64,000 bases of DNA. It comes from Desulfonatronum thiodismutans (GTDB lineage: Bacteria > Desulfobacterota > Desulfovibrionia > Desulfovibrionales > Desulfonatronaceae). The stretch is taken from contig NZ_JPIK01000020.1 in NCBI RefSeq assembly GCF_000717475.1, positions 1 to 64,000 of the forward strand, read 5' to 3'. Below, piece by piece: positions 15,943 to 25,923 of the stretch (positions within the stretch are counted from its first letter, which is position 1; every line of letters starts with the position of its first letter). The notes under the pieces are model-generated. The model was not told the DNA's origin. It was given only the letters and a program-made list of their open reading frames with translations, and did not search any database. The position numbers were made by a program, and so were the translations under genes.

Positions 15943-17671
15943 AACCATGAATAGGTCCATCCCACTCGAAGGCTTGGTTCCCGAAAACGACGCTGACGTC
16001 GACCTCCAGGGGGCGACGATCAACCGCGACGCCTTGCGTCGTCGGATCATCGGCCTGGGCGAAGATTCCATCCACAAAAGCTATTACCCGCAGTTGCAGC
16101 AGCGCTTGCGGGAGTTGCATCGCTTCAAGACCCTGCTGGACGGCAGCAATGAAGGGATTTTTCTGATTCGGTTGCCGGATTCACGCCAACCGGATTCCGA
16201 CATGCCGGATGTCGCCATGGTGGACGTGAATGAATCAGCCTGCGTCCAGCTTGGCTACTCTTGTCAGGAAATTCTGGAGCTTTCCTTTTTCGATCTTTTC
16301 CCCACCAAGGATCATCGTCGGCTGGAGTCCTTTCTCTCCACTCTGGAGCAGTCCGAGCACGGGCGGTCCATTATCACGGAATTCATCCGTTCCAATGGGG
16401 AATGTTTTCCCGTGGAAGTCTCTTCGCGGTTGGTTCGGTTCGACCTAGCCCCTTACGCCGTGGTCGTGGTCCGGGACATATCCGAACGGTTGCGCATGGA
16501 GGAGGAACTGCAACGGACCGGAAACCTGGAGGCTCTTGGCGTACTGGCCGGTGGCATCGCGCACGATTTCAATAATTTTTTGACGGCGATCATGAACCAG
16601 ATATCCTTGGCCAAGCTGCACCTGGATCAGACGGATCTTATTCTGGAAAAATTGACCTATGCTGAAAACGCCTGCCTGCAGGCCAAAGGATTGACTCAGC
16701 AACTGTTGACCTTTGCCAAGGGCGGGGAGCCGGTGCGCAGAGTCGCTTCCATGGCGGCTTTAGTCGGTGATGCCTTGCGGTTGGTTCTGGCCGGAACCAA
16801 CGTCAAACCCATGCTGACCATTCCCGATGATTTATGGCTGGTGGACATTGATCCGGGACAGATTTCGCAGGTTTTGAACAACTTGTTGATCAACGCCGTT
16901 CAGGCCATGCCCGAGGGTGGGATGCTGCGCGTGTCCGTGCGCAACGTGATGATGCACGCCGAGGATGCTCTGGAATCGACGTTGGAAGAGCACTTGCCCC
17001 ATGGCGACCATCTTTGCGTGACCATCCAGGATAGTGGCCCGGGAATCCCCGAAGAGATATTGCCCAAAATATTCGATCCTTATTTTACCACCAAAGCCCA
17101 GGGCAGCGGACTCGGATTAGCCACTTCCTACTCGATCGTCCGGAAGCACGGAGGAACGCTGACCGTAAAGTCCAAGCTGGGTCAGGGGGCTACGTTCACG
17201 TTTTGCCTGCCAGCCACGCGGTCCGAGACGGATACGGCTCAGAGGCAACCCAGTGAGCCTCTCCCTTCGACTGAGGTCGCCCATCGTATTCTCTTCATGG
17301 ACGACGACGACATGATCCGTGAATCCATGGGAGAGATTCTGGAGGGCATCGGCTATACCGTAACCCTGGTCCGTGACGGACGAGAGGCCTTGGAGGCCCT
17401 GCACCGGGCGCGAGAGGACAACCAGGCTTTCGACGTGGCCATCATGGACTTGACCATTCCCGGCGGCATTGGCGGAGTGGAGGCGGTCGGGCGGCTGAAG
17501 GCCGTGGACCCGCTTCTCAAGGCCGTTGTTTCCAGCGGCTACAGCACGGCTCCGGCCATGGCCCACTATCGGGAGTACGGTTTCGACGCCGTGGTGGCCA
17601 AGCCTTATACGGTGAGCGAGTTGCGACATGTTTTGGATCGATTGATGAGTGGAGACGAGGAAGAAGGATGA
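15935..17671 (+). CDS. Cytoplasmic PAS hybrid histidine kinase with C-terminal receiver
   Basis: A 578-residue soluble sensor kinase. After an N-terminal ~60-residue segment comes a PAS domain (about 60-190), a HisKA dimerisation helix with GGIAHDFNNF (phosphoacceptor His210), an HATPase domain with NNLLINAVQAM (N box), DSGPGIP (G1), FDPYFTTK and GSGLGLATSYSIV (G2), then a receiver domain with the acidic pair in FMDDDD, phosphoacceptor Asp near 505 in IMDLTIPG and the conserved Lys in VVAKPYT. The HDFNN form of the H box is typical of this orphan kinase class. No membrane segment is present, so the signal is internal or passed by protein contact. It overlaps both neighbours (ADH upstream, binding protein downstream with ATGA), which ties the signal to that group. 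Confidence 0.88.
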   Translation: MPETMNRSIPLEGLVPENDADVDLQGATINRDALRRRIIGLGEDSIHKSYYPQLQQRLRELHRFKTLLDGSNEGIFLIRLPDSRQPDSDMPDVAMVDVNESACVQLGYSCQEILELSFFDLFPTKDHRRLESFLSTLEQSEHGRSIITEFIRSNGECFPVEVSSRLVRFDLAPYAVVVVRDISERLRMEEELQRTGNLEALGVLAGGIAHDFNNFLTAIMNQISLAKLHLDQTDLILEKLTYAENACLQAKGLTQQLLTFAKGGEPVRRVASMAALVGDALRLVLAGTNVKPMLTIPDDLWLVDIDPGQISQVLNNLLINAVQAMPEGGMLRVSVRNVMMHAEDALESTLEEHLPHGDHLCVTIQDSGPGIPEEILPKIFDPYFTTKAQGSGLGLATSYSIVRKHGGTLTVKSKLGQGATFTFCLPATRSETDTAQRQPSEPLPSTEVAHRILFMDDDDMIRESMGEILEGIGYTVTLVRDGREALEALHRAREDNQAFDVAIMDLTIPGGIGGVEAVGRLKAVDPLLKAVVSSGYSTAPAMAHYREYGFDAVVAKPYTVSELRHVLDRLMSGDEEEG

Positions 17672-19011
17672 ATGCCAGAAAACTTTTTTTGAATAGATAT
17701 GCGATTCAGGAGTCGGCGAATATACTCATGCAAACGAGTTTGTTGTTGAAATGGACCCAAAAGGCTGGGCGGTTGTTCGTGTTTTCGCTTCTGATTCTGT
17801 TTTTGGCGATTCCAGTTTCTGCCTCGGATAATGAGCCGGAGCCGATTCGGGTGGGCATGTCCGGAGCATTCAGCGGGCCGATCAAAGCTTTGGGCATTGA
17901 GGTCTATCGCGGGGCCATGGCGTATTTCGAGCATGTCAATCGCCAGGGAGGAATCAACGGTCGGCCTGTTACCTTTTTGGCTTATGACGATGCGTATGAT
18001 CCGGTCTTGGCCCTGGAAAACGCGGTCCGGCTGTTGGAGCAGGATCGGGTGGACGCCTTGTTCAGCTTCGTGGGCACGCCCACCGTGACCCGTGTTCTGC
18101 CCCTGCTCAAAGTTTACGAAGACAGGGGCGTTTCGCTTTTTTTTCCGGTAACCGGCGCGGAACCTCAGCGCCAGCCGCCCTATGGCGGCTACGTCTTCAA
18201 TCTGCGCGCTTCCTATGCTCAGGAAGTGGACGCCCTGGTCCGGGAGTTCATTCGCTTGGGAAAAAAGCGATTCGCGATTCTCTACCAGGCTGATTCCTAC
18301 GGCCGCAGCGGCTGGGAAGGGCTGCGCAACGCCCTGCATCGTCACGATCTGTCAATTGTCGAGGAAGCCACCTATGCCCGCGGGTTTCAGTTCCAGCGAG
18401 ACATGGGCAAGCAGGTGGACATTTTGCGCGAGGCGGCCCCGGACGTGGTCATCAGCATCGCCTCCTACGCAGCGGCCGCCGCCTTTATCCGCGACGCCCG
18501 CGATCAGGGCTGGGACGTGCCTATAGCCAACGTCTCCTTCGTGGCCAGCGAAAGCATGCTGGAATTGCTGCTGGAGCAGGAGCGGCTTACAGGGCGGAGC
18601 TACACCCGGAACTTGGTCAATTCCCAGGTGGTGCCCAGCTACCAGGACTATTCGCACTGGGGAGTGATGGAGTATCGCTGGCTCATGGACCAGTGCTCCT
18701 GCGAACTGCCGCCGCAACTCACGCCGCAGCCGTATGACCCTTTGCCGTACAGTTTCGCCAGCTTCGAGGGCATGCTCAACGCCAAGGTGTTCACGGAACT
18801 TGCGCGAAGAATCCCGTTGGATGAGTTGGCCGAGGAGACTGAGGACTCGGAGTCCGTTCCCCTGCTGATCAACCTGGGCATCGGCGAGCCTGTTTTTCTC
18901 GGGGCGGGACGTCGCCAGGGAATGGACGTCGTCTATTTCTCCACAGTCCGGGACGGTCGGTTCGTTCCGTTGCACTGTTGGGACGATTGGTCCAAGGAGG
19001 GGCAGCAATGA
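17668..19011 (+). CDS. Periplasmic ligand-binding protein (branched-chain amino acid/amide type), no transporter partner
   Basis: A 447-residue type I periplasmic-binding-fold protein (Peripla_BP_6 family). A signal peptide ([19 protein letters not shown]) leads into [12 protein letters not shown], then [12 protein letters not shown] and the substrate-lobe segments. Related proteins bind branched-chain amino acids, amides or urea and normally feed an ABC importer, but no permease or ATPase gene is nearby. It sits between two histidine kinase genes with four-base ATGA overlaps at both ends, which suggests it presents ligand to the following membrane kinase. The start at 17668 overlaps the upstream stop; an internal ATG at 17728 would give a more usual signal peptide length. 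Confidence 0.85.
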   Translation: MNARKLFLNRYAIQESANILMQTSLLLKWTQKAGRLFVFSLLILFLAIPVSASDNEPEPIRVGMSGAFSGPIKALGIEVYRGAMAYFEHVNRQGGINGRPVTFLAYDDAYDPVLALENAVRLLEQDRVDALFSFVGTPTVTRVLPLLKVYEDRGVSLFFPVTGAEPQRQPPYGGYVFNLRASYAQEVDALVREFIRLGKKRFAILYQADSYGRSGWEGLRNALHRHDLSIVEEATYARGFQFQRDMGKQVDILREAAPDVVISIASYAAAAAFIRDARDQGWDVPIANVSFVASESMLELLLEQERLTGRSYTRNLVNSQVVPSYQDYSHWGVMEYRWLMDQCSCELPPQLTPQPYDPLPYSFASFEGMLNAKVFTELARRIPLDELAEETEDSESVPLLINLGIGEPVFLGAGRRQGMDVVYFSTVRDGRFVPLHCWDDWSKEGQQ

Positions 19012-22000
19012 AGCCTTCCAAACTGTTTCGGAAGACTCTTCTGGCCATGGTTGTCATTTTCGGGGCCATGGCCACGGTTTCCTCCCTGTACTCCGGATGG
19101 ACCCTGCATCGACAGTTGATGCTGGAAAACGAAAGCAAGGCCATGGCTATTGCCAGAAGCATCGCCAACTCCAGCACGGAGCTGCTTTTGAGTAGGGACG
19201 CGGCCACCGTGCAGGCGGTTATAGATCAGTATCTGGAAATCAAGAACGTGGCCTACGTCTACGTCCAGGACCGCGCCGGGGATGTGATCTCCCACACGTT
19301 TACGCCCAGGGTGCCCGAGGAGTTGCTGCGTCTTCGCTCGTCCTCGGCCACCGATCGAATGCCGTACCATGAAGTCAGTGTGCGGAAAATCAAGGTTCCG
19401 GCCCTGGGCATGGTGTTGGACATCGCGCACCCCATTCTCGGCGGGCTGGCCGGGACCGTGCATGTGGGCATGGATATGGACAGCATCAACTCCTTCATCT
19501 GGCGGGAGATTCTGTTCCAGCACGGGATGTTCATCTTCTTTTTCGTTGTGGGCATCGGCGTGGCCTTCATCCTGATGAACCGAATCTCCATGCCTTTGAC
19601 CCAACTTTCGGACTATGCCAGGCGCGTGGCCGATCATGAATTTGACGCTCCGCTGAATGTCAGTTCCAAGGATGAGATCGGCGACCTGGCCGTGACCATG
19701 CAACGGATGGCCCGGCACCTGGATGAAATGATCTCCGGACTGCATGGACGGATTCAGGTCGCCACGCGAGAACTCCAGGACAACCTGATTTTTTTCAACG
19801 CCATCTACATGAACATGGCCAACGGCATGATGGTCTATGACTTGCGGGGCAATCTTCTGCAGTTCAATCCCGCGGCCCGGACCATGCTGGACTACTCTGA
19901 GCAGGAGTTCGCCACCAAAAGCATGGAGGATTTGTTCGGCAACGACGTTGCGCGGCGGGTGTTCGAGGAAATGCGGCAACTGGCCGAGCGATCCGAGGAT
20001 TCTCCGGATATTGCGGCGGGCCCCGACGGCAAGCGACGCTATCAGGTGTTGGTTCCAAACAAGGGCGGCAAAAAGCTGGACATCGAAATCGTGGCCACGA
20101 TTCTGCGTCTGGGTAACGAGGCTTTCGTGATTTTACTGGTGCGCAACGTCACCTCGACGAAGCGCGCGCAACGCGCCTTGAAGCATTCCCATTTGGTGCT
20201 TGACCGCCGGGTCAAGGAGCGGACCAGCGAATTGCACGCAGCGGTAGAGCAGCTCAGCCAGGAGATGATGGAACGGATGAAGGCCGAGGAGGAGCTGCGC
20301 CGGGCCAGGGACGCGGCGGAGGCGGCCAACCGGGCTAAGAGCGAATTCGTGGCCAACATGAGTCACGAAATCCGCACTCCGATGAACGGGGTCGTGGGCA
20401 TGACCGAACTGCTGGCCCGTACCGACCTGAGCGACCAGCAGCGTCACTACACCATGACCGTCAAGAGATCCGCGGAGGCGCTACTGGGAATCATCAACGA
20501 CATTCTGGACTTCTCCAAGCTGGAAGCCGGGAAGCTGAGCATTGAATCAATTCCGTTCAACCTGCGTGTCGTCGTTGAAGAAATGGCCCACTTGCTGGCG
20601 GCCCGGGCCGAGGAAAAAGGACTGGAACTGATCGTCCGTTATCCTCCGTCCTGTCCGGACCGCTACGTGGGCGATCCGGGACGGATTCGTCAGGTGCTGA
20701 CCAACCTGCTGGGCAACGCCATAAAGTTCACGGAAAAGGGGCATGTCTATCTGGGTGTGGACTGCCTGGATCTGGGGCAGGAGAGACACGAGTTGCGGAT
20801 CGCCGTAGAGGACACCGGAATAGGTATTTCCCAAGAGATGATTGAACGGGTTTTCGAGTCTTTCACCCAGGCCGATCAGTCCACTACCCGCGTCTATGGC
20901 GGCACTGGGCTGGGGTTGTCCATTTCCCGTCAGATCGTGGAATTGATGGGCGGCAAAATTCAAGTCCAAAGTCGGCTTGGACAAGGCTCGATTTTTACGA
21001 TGGTCTTGGAGTTGCATCAGGCCGAGCAAGTCGAAGTGGACATTCATCAGACCGTGGACATGGAGTCGTTGCGGGTGCTGGCGGTGGACGACAATCCGGT
21101 CAACCTGGAAATTATGGAGGAACTGCTCCAAGGATGGAAGATTCAGGCCGGTTTGGCCGACTCAGGGGCACGGGCCTTGGAACTGCTGCGACAAGGAGTT
21201 TCCAAACGCGTGCCCTACCAAATCGCGATTCTGGATTTCCATATGCCGGGAATGGACGGGGAAGAACTAGCTCGCAGGATTAAGGCTGATCCGGATCTGA
21301 ACGCTACGAAACTCGTTTTGCTCAGCTCCATGGGCAAGCGGGGCGACGCCAAGCGAATGGAGCAAGTAGGCTTTGCCGCATACCTCCTTAAGCCGGTGTT
21401 GCAGTCGCATCTGTACGACACCTTGACTCTGTTGGCCAGCCTGAAAGGGCGGGATCCGGACGGCCTGATTACCCGGCACCGCATTGTTGAGGCCCGGGCG
21501 GCCCAAGAGGGACGAGAATCCGGTGGGCGGGGGCTGGGAGGTAAAATCCTGCTGGTGGAGGATAATCTGGTCAATCAGGAAGTCGCCAAGGGGCTGCTCA
21601 AGGAGATGGGGGCCGCCGTGGACGTGGTCGGCAACGGACGCGAGGCCGTGGAGGCCGTGCGGACCGGGAAGTACGACTTGGTGTTCATGGACTGCCAGAT
21701 GCCGATCATGGACGGGTTCGAAGCCACCAGACGCATTCGAGAAAGCGAGTCCGGCGGTCGGCGAACGCCTATCGTAGCCATGACCGCTCATGCCATGGAA
21801 AAGGACCGGGAGAGATGTCTGGCTGTTGGAATGGATGATTATCTTTCCAAGCCCGTGAAAACCGGCGACTTAGTCCGCATCCTTGAAAAATATTCACCAG
21901 GCCGATCCAATGCGCTCGGTGCCCGGGGGCCTTCGCTTGTCCGAAGTGCATCCGGACTGAAAGGCAGGGAAGAGCAGGGCTTCGGGCATGGCGAGATCAT

Positions 22001-22574
22001 TAATAGAGCCGTGGCGCTGTTTATCAAGCATACTCCGGAAATACTGGCCCAGCTTCTCGCTGCGGAAGGGAAGCGGGATGTGGCCAATGCCCGGGTGTGC
22101 GCGCACACCCTGAAGGGCAGTGCGGCCAACCTGCGTCTGGAGGATATTCGCGAGGCGGCCGAAGACCTGGAGGCGGCCCTGGAGCATGAAGATTGGACGC
22201 AAGCCAGGCCGCTGATTGCCACGATCCAGGCACGGGTGGTGGCGATGATCGCGGCACGAGCGCCAAACGTTCAAGAAGGTGATTTGGAAAAAATCGAAGA
22301 GGGACAGGCCGTTCGGGCTTTTGTCCTGGCCGTTCGGGACGATCCGACCGTAGCGACTCACTGGAAGGATCTCCGCAAGACCTTGAAGTCCAGAAACATT
22401 CAGCGTATCGCGGCTCTTGGCGAAGAACTGACGACAATGCTTGAAGCCAGGGGACTTCCGGAGGCCGCGGTTTTGCCTCGCTCTCTCCACGGTCACGCCC
22501 GAAACATGGACATGGCCGCCTTGCGCGGCGCCTACGCGCAGTTGACTCGGATCGAGGAGTTGAAAGAACCATGA
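19008..22574 (+). CDS. Membrane hybrid histidine kinase (HAMP-PAS-HisKA-HATPase-REC-REC-Hpt)
   Basis: A 1188-residue sensor. A first membrane helix ([18 protein letters not shown]) is followed by a periplasmic domain of about 140 residues, a second helix ([17 protein letters not shown]), HAMP, a PAS domain near 260-380, a coiled coil, HisKA with [12 protein letters not shown], HATPase with [16 protein letters not shown] and [10 protein letters not shown], a first receiver ([12 protein letters not shown]), a second receiver ([12 protein letters not shown]), and an Hpt domain with [11 protein letters not shown]. This is the full phosphorelay layout. AGGAGG precedes the ATG at 19008, which overlaps the binding-protein stop; an in-frame ATG at 18978 is less likely. 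The stop overlaps the next response regulator, the probable partner or final phosphoacceptor. Confidence 0.92.
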   Translation: MKPSKLFRKTLLAMVVIFGAMATVSSLYSGWTLHRQLMLENESKAMAIARSIANSSTELLLSRDAATVQAVIDQYLEIKNVAYVYVQDRAGDVISHTFTPRVPEELLRLRSSSATDRMPYHEVSVRKIKVPALGMVLDIAHPILGGLAGTVHVGMDMDSINSFIWREILFQHGMFIFFFVVGIGVAFILMNRISMPLTQLSDYARRVADHEFDAPLNVSSKDEIGDLAVTMQRMARHLDEMISGLHGRIQVATRELQDNLIFFNAIYMNMANGMMVYDLRGNLLQFNPAARTMLDYSEQEFATKSMEDLFGNDVARRVFEEMRQLAERSEDSPDIAAGPDGKRRYQVLVPNKGGKKLDIEIVATILRLGNEAFVILLVRNVTSTKRAQRALKHSHLVLDRRVKERTSELHAAVEQLSQEMMERMKAEEELRRARDAAEAANRAKSEFVANMSHEIRTPMNGVVGMTELLARTDLSDQQRHYTMTVKRSAEALLGIINDILDFSKLEAGKLSIESIPFNLRVVVEEMAHLLAARAEEKGLELIVRYPPSCPDRYVGDPGRIRQVLTNLLGNAIKFTEKGHVYLGVDCLDLGQERHELRIAVEDTGIGISQEMIERVFESFTQADQSTTRVYGGTGLGLSISRQIVELMGGKIQVQSRLGQGSIFTMVLELHQAEQVEVDIHQTVDMESLRVLAVDDNPVNLEIMEELLQGWKIQAGLADSGARALELLRQGVSKRVPYQIAILDFHMPGMDGEELARRIKADPDLNATKLVLLSSMGKRGDAKRMEQVGFAAYLLKPVLQSHLYDTLTLLASLKGRDPDGLITRHRIVEARAAQEGRESGGRGLGGKILLVEDNLVNQEVAKGLLKEMGAAVDVVGNGREAVEAVRTGKYDLVFMDCQMPIMDGFEATRRIRESESGGRRTPIVAMTAHAMEKDRERCLAVGMDDYLSKPVKTGDLVRILEKYSPGRSNALGARGPSLVRSASGLKGREEQGFGHGEIINRAVALFIKHTPEILAQLLAAEGKRDVANARVCAHTLKGSAANLRLEDIREAAEDLEAALEHEDWTQARPLIATIQARVVAMIAARAPNVQEGDLEKIEEGQAVRAFVLAVRDDPTVATHWKDLRKTLKSRNIQRIAALGEELTTMLEARGLPEAAVLPRSLHGHARNMDMAALRGAYAQLTRIEELKEP

Positions 22575-23536
22575 AGACGGTTTTGATTGCGGATGATTCA
22601 CCGAGCAACCTGCATTTGTTGCACGATATTTTGACAAAATCCGGTTACGAAGTTTTAGTGGCGGAAAATGGGGAGGAAGTCCTGGATATCCTCGACGAGG
22701 AGGCCCCGGACATTTTTCTGCTGGACATCATGATGCCCGGCATGGACGGTCTGGAACTGTGTCGCAGGATCAAATCCATGAGCCGGTTCACGGCCACGCC
22801 CATCGTCTTCATCACGGCCAAGAATTCCTCGGAGGATATTGTCCAGGGGTTTTCCGCCGGAGCGGTGGACTATATCCCCAAGCCGTTCAACGAGGCGGAA
22901 ATTCTGGCCCGGGTCCAGACCCACATTCGTCTGCATGACGTGTTGATGGAATTGGAGCGGTTGCGCCAACTAGCCCTGGACGCCAACCCCCTGACCCAGT
23001 TGCCCGGCAACAATTCCATCCTCAAGGCCATTGCCGAGGCCCTGAATGATGAACGGCCCTTGAGCGTGGTCTACGCGGACATCGATAACTTCAAGGCCTT
23101 CAACGACAAATATGGGTTCGCGGCCGGAGATCAGGTTCTGCGCTTCACGGCGAACCGGATCGTCGCGGCGGTGGAGGCGGCTTGCGGCAAGGGGCGGATG
23201 GTGGGCCATGTGGGCGGCGACGATTTCGTATTCATCGCTCCGACGGAATGTACCCGGATCGCCGTGGATCGGCTGATCCGGGACTTTGACGAGGGGATTC
23301 GCTCCTTCTACTCCGAAGAAGACCTGGAGAAAGGCGAAATACGGGTCAAGGACCGCAATGGAAAGTTACGGTCTTTTCCGTTGATGACCATCAGTCTGGG
23401 AGTGGTGGAAGTGGATGCAAAATCCTTCAGCCATCACTTGGAGGTCTCCGCCATGTGCGCGGAGGTGAAGAAAGTCGCCAAGAGCATTTCAGGGAGCTCT
23501 TTTTTTATCAATCGCCGGGGCGGATTCGGTGATTGA
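22571..23536 (+). CDS. Response regulator with GGDEF-type domain (GGDDF variant)
   Basis: A 321-residue protein. Residues 1-120 form a receiver with the acidic pair in IADDSP, phosphoacceptor Asp in [12 protein letters not shown] and Lys in YIPKPFN. A linker helix leads to a GGDEF domain beginning [10 protein letters not shown], with [16 protein letters not shown] and the signature HVGGDDFVF. The signature is GGDDF rather than GG[DE]EF, so diguanylate cyclase activity is plausible but not certain. It overlaps the upstream hybrid kinase by ATGA, implying that the relay output is c-di-GMP. The c-di-GMP-gated NfrB is encoded in the divergent operon nearby, a possible target. Confidence 0.88.
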   Translation: MKTVLIADDSPSNLHLLHDILTKSGYEVLVAENGEEVLDILDEEAPDIFLLDIMMPGMDGLELCRRIKSMSRFTATPIVFITAKNSSEDIVQGFSAGAVDYIPKPFNEAEILARVQTHIRLHDVLMELERLRQLALDANPLTQLPGNNSILKAIAEALNDERPLSVVYADIDNFKAFNDKYGFAAGDQVLRFTANRIVAAVEAACGKGRMVGHVGGDDFVFIAPTECTRIAVDRLIRDFDEGIRSFYSEEDLEKGEIRVKDRNGKLRSFPLMTISLGVVEVDAKSFSHHLEVSAMCAEVKKVAKSISGSSFFINRRGGFGD

Positions 23537-23559
23537 AAAGGGTGGCTTACTCCGGAACG

Positions 23560-23955
23560 TCAGAGCGAAATGCTTCCCAGGGCCGTCTCCAGGCCTTCCT
23601 TGCTCAACGGTTTGGTCAGATAGCAGGTGGCCATACCCTGAAAAAAGGCCTGGCAGACGTTTTTTTGGTCTTCAAGACAGGAGACCATGATCACTTTGAC
23701 CTCGCCTCCAGGGGGGACGCCGCGGTCCTTTTCCAGCTTGCGAATGGCTTTCAACGCCTCTTGGCCGTCCATGACCGGCATCATGATGTCCATGAGAATC
23801 AAGGAGTATGGATTCTGTTCGTCCAGGGCCATGACGAACGCCTGGACGGCTTCCTCTCCATTGGCGGCCATGTTGATGTGGGACGCCTTTTCGCGCATGA
23901 ACGACTGCATCACCACGCGATTCGCCAAGTCGTCATCGACGATAAGAACCTTCAT
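23560..23955 (-). CDS. Single-domain response regulator (receiver only)
   Basis: A 131-residue CheY-like protein: MKVLIVDDDLANR (acidic pocket), LILMDIMMPVMDG (phosphoacceptor Asp), and YLTKPLS (conserved Lys). No output domain follows. The start at 23955 has AAGGAG eight bases upstream; the frame runs back to 24000 but without a ribosome site. It faces the preceding GGDEF gene tail to tail, 23 bases apart, and is 84 bases downstream of a second receiver-only gene on the same strand. It may serve as a phosphate sink or intermediate for the hybrid kinases next door. Confidence 0.85.
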   Translation of the reverse strand: MKVLIVDDDLANRVVMQSFMREKASHINMAANGEEAVQAFVMALDEQNPYSLILMDIMMPVMDGQEALKAIRKLEKDRGVPPGGEVKVIMVSCLEDQKNVCQAFFQGMATCYLTKPLSKEGLETALGSISL

Positions 23956-24039
23956 AAGCTCGCTCCTTCGCAAATTGGGAAAACGATATGATCGGTCCAA
24001 GAGCCGGGTTTGCTTCGCCGAGGCCGTGAAGTCGCCATG

Positions 24040-24432
24040 TTACGCCTCAGTGTCGTTTTTGGGGAGATACTTGAGCAAAACCTTCTCCAATTGCTGGTAT
24101 GTGGCGGGTTTGGCGAGATAGTCGTCCATGCCGGAGGTCAAAATTTTTTCCTTGTCTCCCGGCATGGCGTACGCGGTAAGGGCGATGATGGGGGTTTTAG
24201 GGTTGTACCGGGAGCCGTCATGGGCCCGGATGACCTCTGTGGCCTCCACTCCGTTCATGACCGGCAATTGGACGTCCATCAGAATGCAGTCCACGGTTTC
24301 CTGCTCCATCAATTCCAGAGCCCTCCGTCCGTCTTCTGCCTCATGAACGGTGTAGCCTCCTTTTTCCAAAAGCTTTTTGAGCGCGAATCTGTTGAGTTGT
24401 TCGTCCTCAACCACGAGAATTCGTGCGGACAT
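24040..24432 (-). CDS. Single-domain response regulator (receiver only)
   Basis: A 130-residue CheY-like receiver: ILVVEDEQLNR (acidic pocket), CILMDVQLPVMNG (phosphoacceptor Asp), IIALTAYAM (conserved Thr), and YLAKPAT (Lys). The sequence style (ALTAYAMPGDKEK, SGMDDYLAKP) is that of receivers detached from hybrid histidine kinases. It lies upstream of the other receiver-only gene on the same strand and probably shares its transcript. No DNA-binding or enzymatic output is present. Confidence 0.85.
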   Translation of the reverse strand: MSARILVVEDEQLNRFALKKLLEKGGYTVHEAEDGRRALELMEQETVDCILMDVQLPVMNGVEATEVIRAHDGSRYNPKTPIIALTAYAMPGDKEKILTSGMDDYLAKPATYQQLEKVLLKYLPKNDTEA

Positions 24433-24724
24433 GACACGCTACCTTGTTTGTGCTCACACTCCGACCAAGGCTTGGCCATGGGACTGAGGTGGACGAGTTA
24501 TTTGGGTAGATCGCTTTGCTCCGGCCTCTGTTCAGGCTTTGAGGGGCCGTTGGACCGTTTCTTGCTTGATAAATTGCCAGATCAATGCTGGAGTCGCGAA
24601 AAGTTAAGTATAAAATGACTTCAAGATTTCATAAATGCAATCACCGTAAAACGCAAACCCGAGCAACGAGAATTCGCCTGGGAAATACCCTTGCCGTCGA
24701 CCGATTGATCGTATCCGTCTTGCT

Positions 24725-25411
24725 ATGAACGCATCTTCCGATGACAGAAACGAAGCGCATTCGCCCCTGATTGTTCGTGACCAGCGGCTTATCACCTCCT
24801 GCGCCATGGACATCATCGCCGCGGTGGAGCGAACTCGGGGAATCCCCTTGCAGCCTCGAGACCGGATGGCTTTGAAGCTGTTGACGCCCAAGAATTCGGC
24901 GCTGTTGGTTCGGGAAAAACAGCGGCATTTGGGCTGTCGGCAGATTAGTTTCGACATTAAGACCGACGACCTCGGCCTGGGCTCCCACCAGCTCGTTCCC
25001 TCCGGGGTTCATGTTTTGAATCGCGAGGGCGTTTGGTGGAGCGACATTTACGGAATCGGGCGATTTCTTTGGAATCTTTATTCTGGAGAGAACCCCCAGG
25101 CCGGAATGATGCGAGTCTTGGAACGGTTGTTCAAGTTCGAGATCTCCGGATTATTCGGTCCTCGGGCGAATTTTTCGGTCCGGGAAAAAACAGGAACCAT
25201 CGAGGGCAATGTCCTCCCTGATTTGCGGCTGTACATCCACCGCCGCGAAGGAAGCGTGGAGACATCCTTGCGGAAACTGATCAAAGCCCGAGCCATTTTC
25301 CGTCCCAAAGACCTGGGGCTACAGTTCGACGGCAGCGAGAACGGGCGAATCGCCCTCCTGTTCGGCAAATCCAAGCGCTACGCCGTCAGCTTCACCATGC
25401 AGAAAATCTAG
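24725..25411 (+). CDS. Conserved-looking protein of unknown function
   Basis: I do not recognise this 228-residue protein. It has no signal peptide, no membrane segment and no metal motif. The composition is ordinary (basic, mixed alpha/beta), with notable segments ITSCAMDIIAAVERTRG, GVHVLNREGVWWSDIYGIGRFLWNLY and a basic C-terminal half (SLRKLIKARAIFRPKD). There is no clear ribosome site at the ATG, and codon use looks like the neighbours, which argues for a real gene. A 37-codon frame (24615-24728) ends across the start codon but has no support of its own. It stands alone between the receiver genes and the ModE-like gene. Confidence 0.55.
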   Translation: MNASSDDRNEAHSPLIVRDQRLITSCAMDIIAAVERTRGIPLQPRDRMALKLLTPKNSALLVREKQRHLGCRQISFDIKTDDLGLGSHQLVPSGVHVLNREGVWWSDIYGIGRFLWNLYSGENPQAGMMRVLERLFKFEISGLFGPRANFSVREKTGTIEGNVLPDLRLYIHRREGSVETSLRKLIKARAIFRPKDLGLQFDGSENGRIALLFGKSKRYAVSFTMQKI

Positions 25412-25491
25412 AACACACGGCGACCGAAAAACTGTCCGGGTCAAGAAACCGTCGCTTGTCATTATGTTTATATTAGCATATGGAAGTGCCC

Positions 25492-25923
25492 ATGCAAAAA
25501 AATATGCCTCCGTCCATGCGCCTGCACCTTTGGCTGGAAAACGACCGAGGCGCGTTGATCGGCCTGGGACGGGCCATGCTCCTGGTCAGGATCAGGGAGT
25601 GTGGTTCATTGCGTCGGGCCGCGGATAAATTGGGTATTTCCTACCGGGCGGCCTGGGGCAAGATTCGCCAGGCCCAGGAGTATCTGGGAAAGGATCTGGT
25701 GCGCAAGGAGGGCAAGGGCTATGTGCTCACCGACTTTGGCGAGCATTTGGCCGACGGCTTTTTGAAATGGCACGACGAGGTGGAGCGTAATGCCCTGACC
25801 TTGGCCCAGGAGCATTTTCCCTGGCCGGTCCTGCCGTATCGTTCTTCGCCCGGCTTACCAGAAAAGTGTGCGTCCGATTCCGTTTCAACGACAAGAGATT
25901 TCGCTGACAAGGAGCATTTATGA
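25492..25923 (+). CDS. ModE-type winged-helix regulator without molybdate-binding domain
   Basis: A protein of about 143 residues containing only the N-terminal DNA-binding domain of ModE (LysR-like HTH): LVRIRECGSLRRAADKLGISYRAAWGKIRQAQEYLGKDLV, then a wing with GKGYVLTDFGEHLA. The C-terminal molbindin domains that sense molybdate in E. coli ModE are absent; a variable ~45-residue tail follows. Its stop overlaps the start of the FmdE-MoeA gene (ATGA), so it probably controls this molybdenum-related pair. I prefer the ATG at 25492, which has GGAAG before it; an ATG at 25480 is also in frame. Confidence 0.82.
   Translation: MQKNMPPSMRLHLWLENDRGALIGLGRAMLLVRIRECGSLRRAADKLGISYRAAWGKIRQAQEYLGKDLVRKEGKGYVLTDFGEHLADGFLKWHDEVERNALTLAQEHFPWPVLPYRSSPGLPEKCASDSVSTTRDFADKEHL

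Noticed and set aside
24615..24728. 37-codon frame overlapping the start of the hypothetical gene at 24725
   Set aside because: It has no ribosome site and no recognisable sequence; the overlap alone is weak support.
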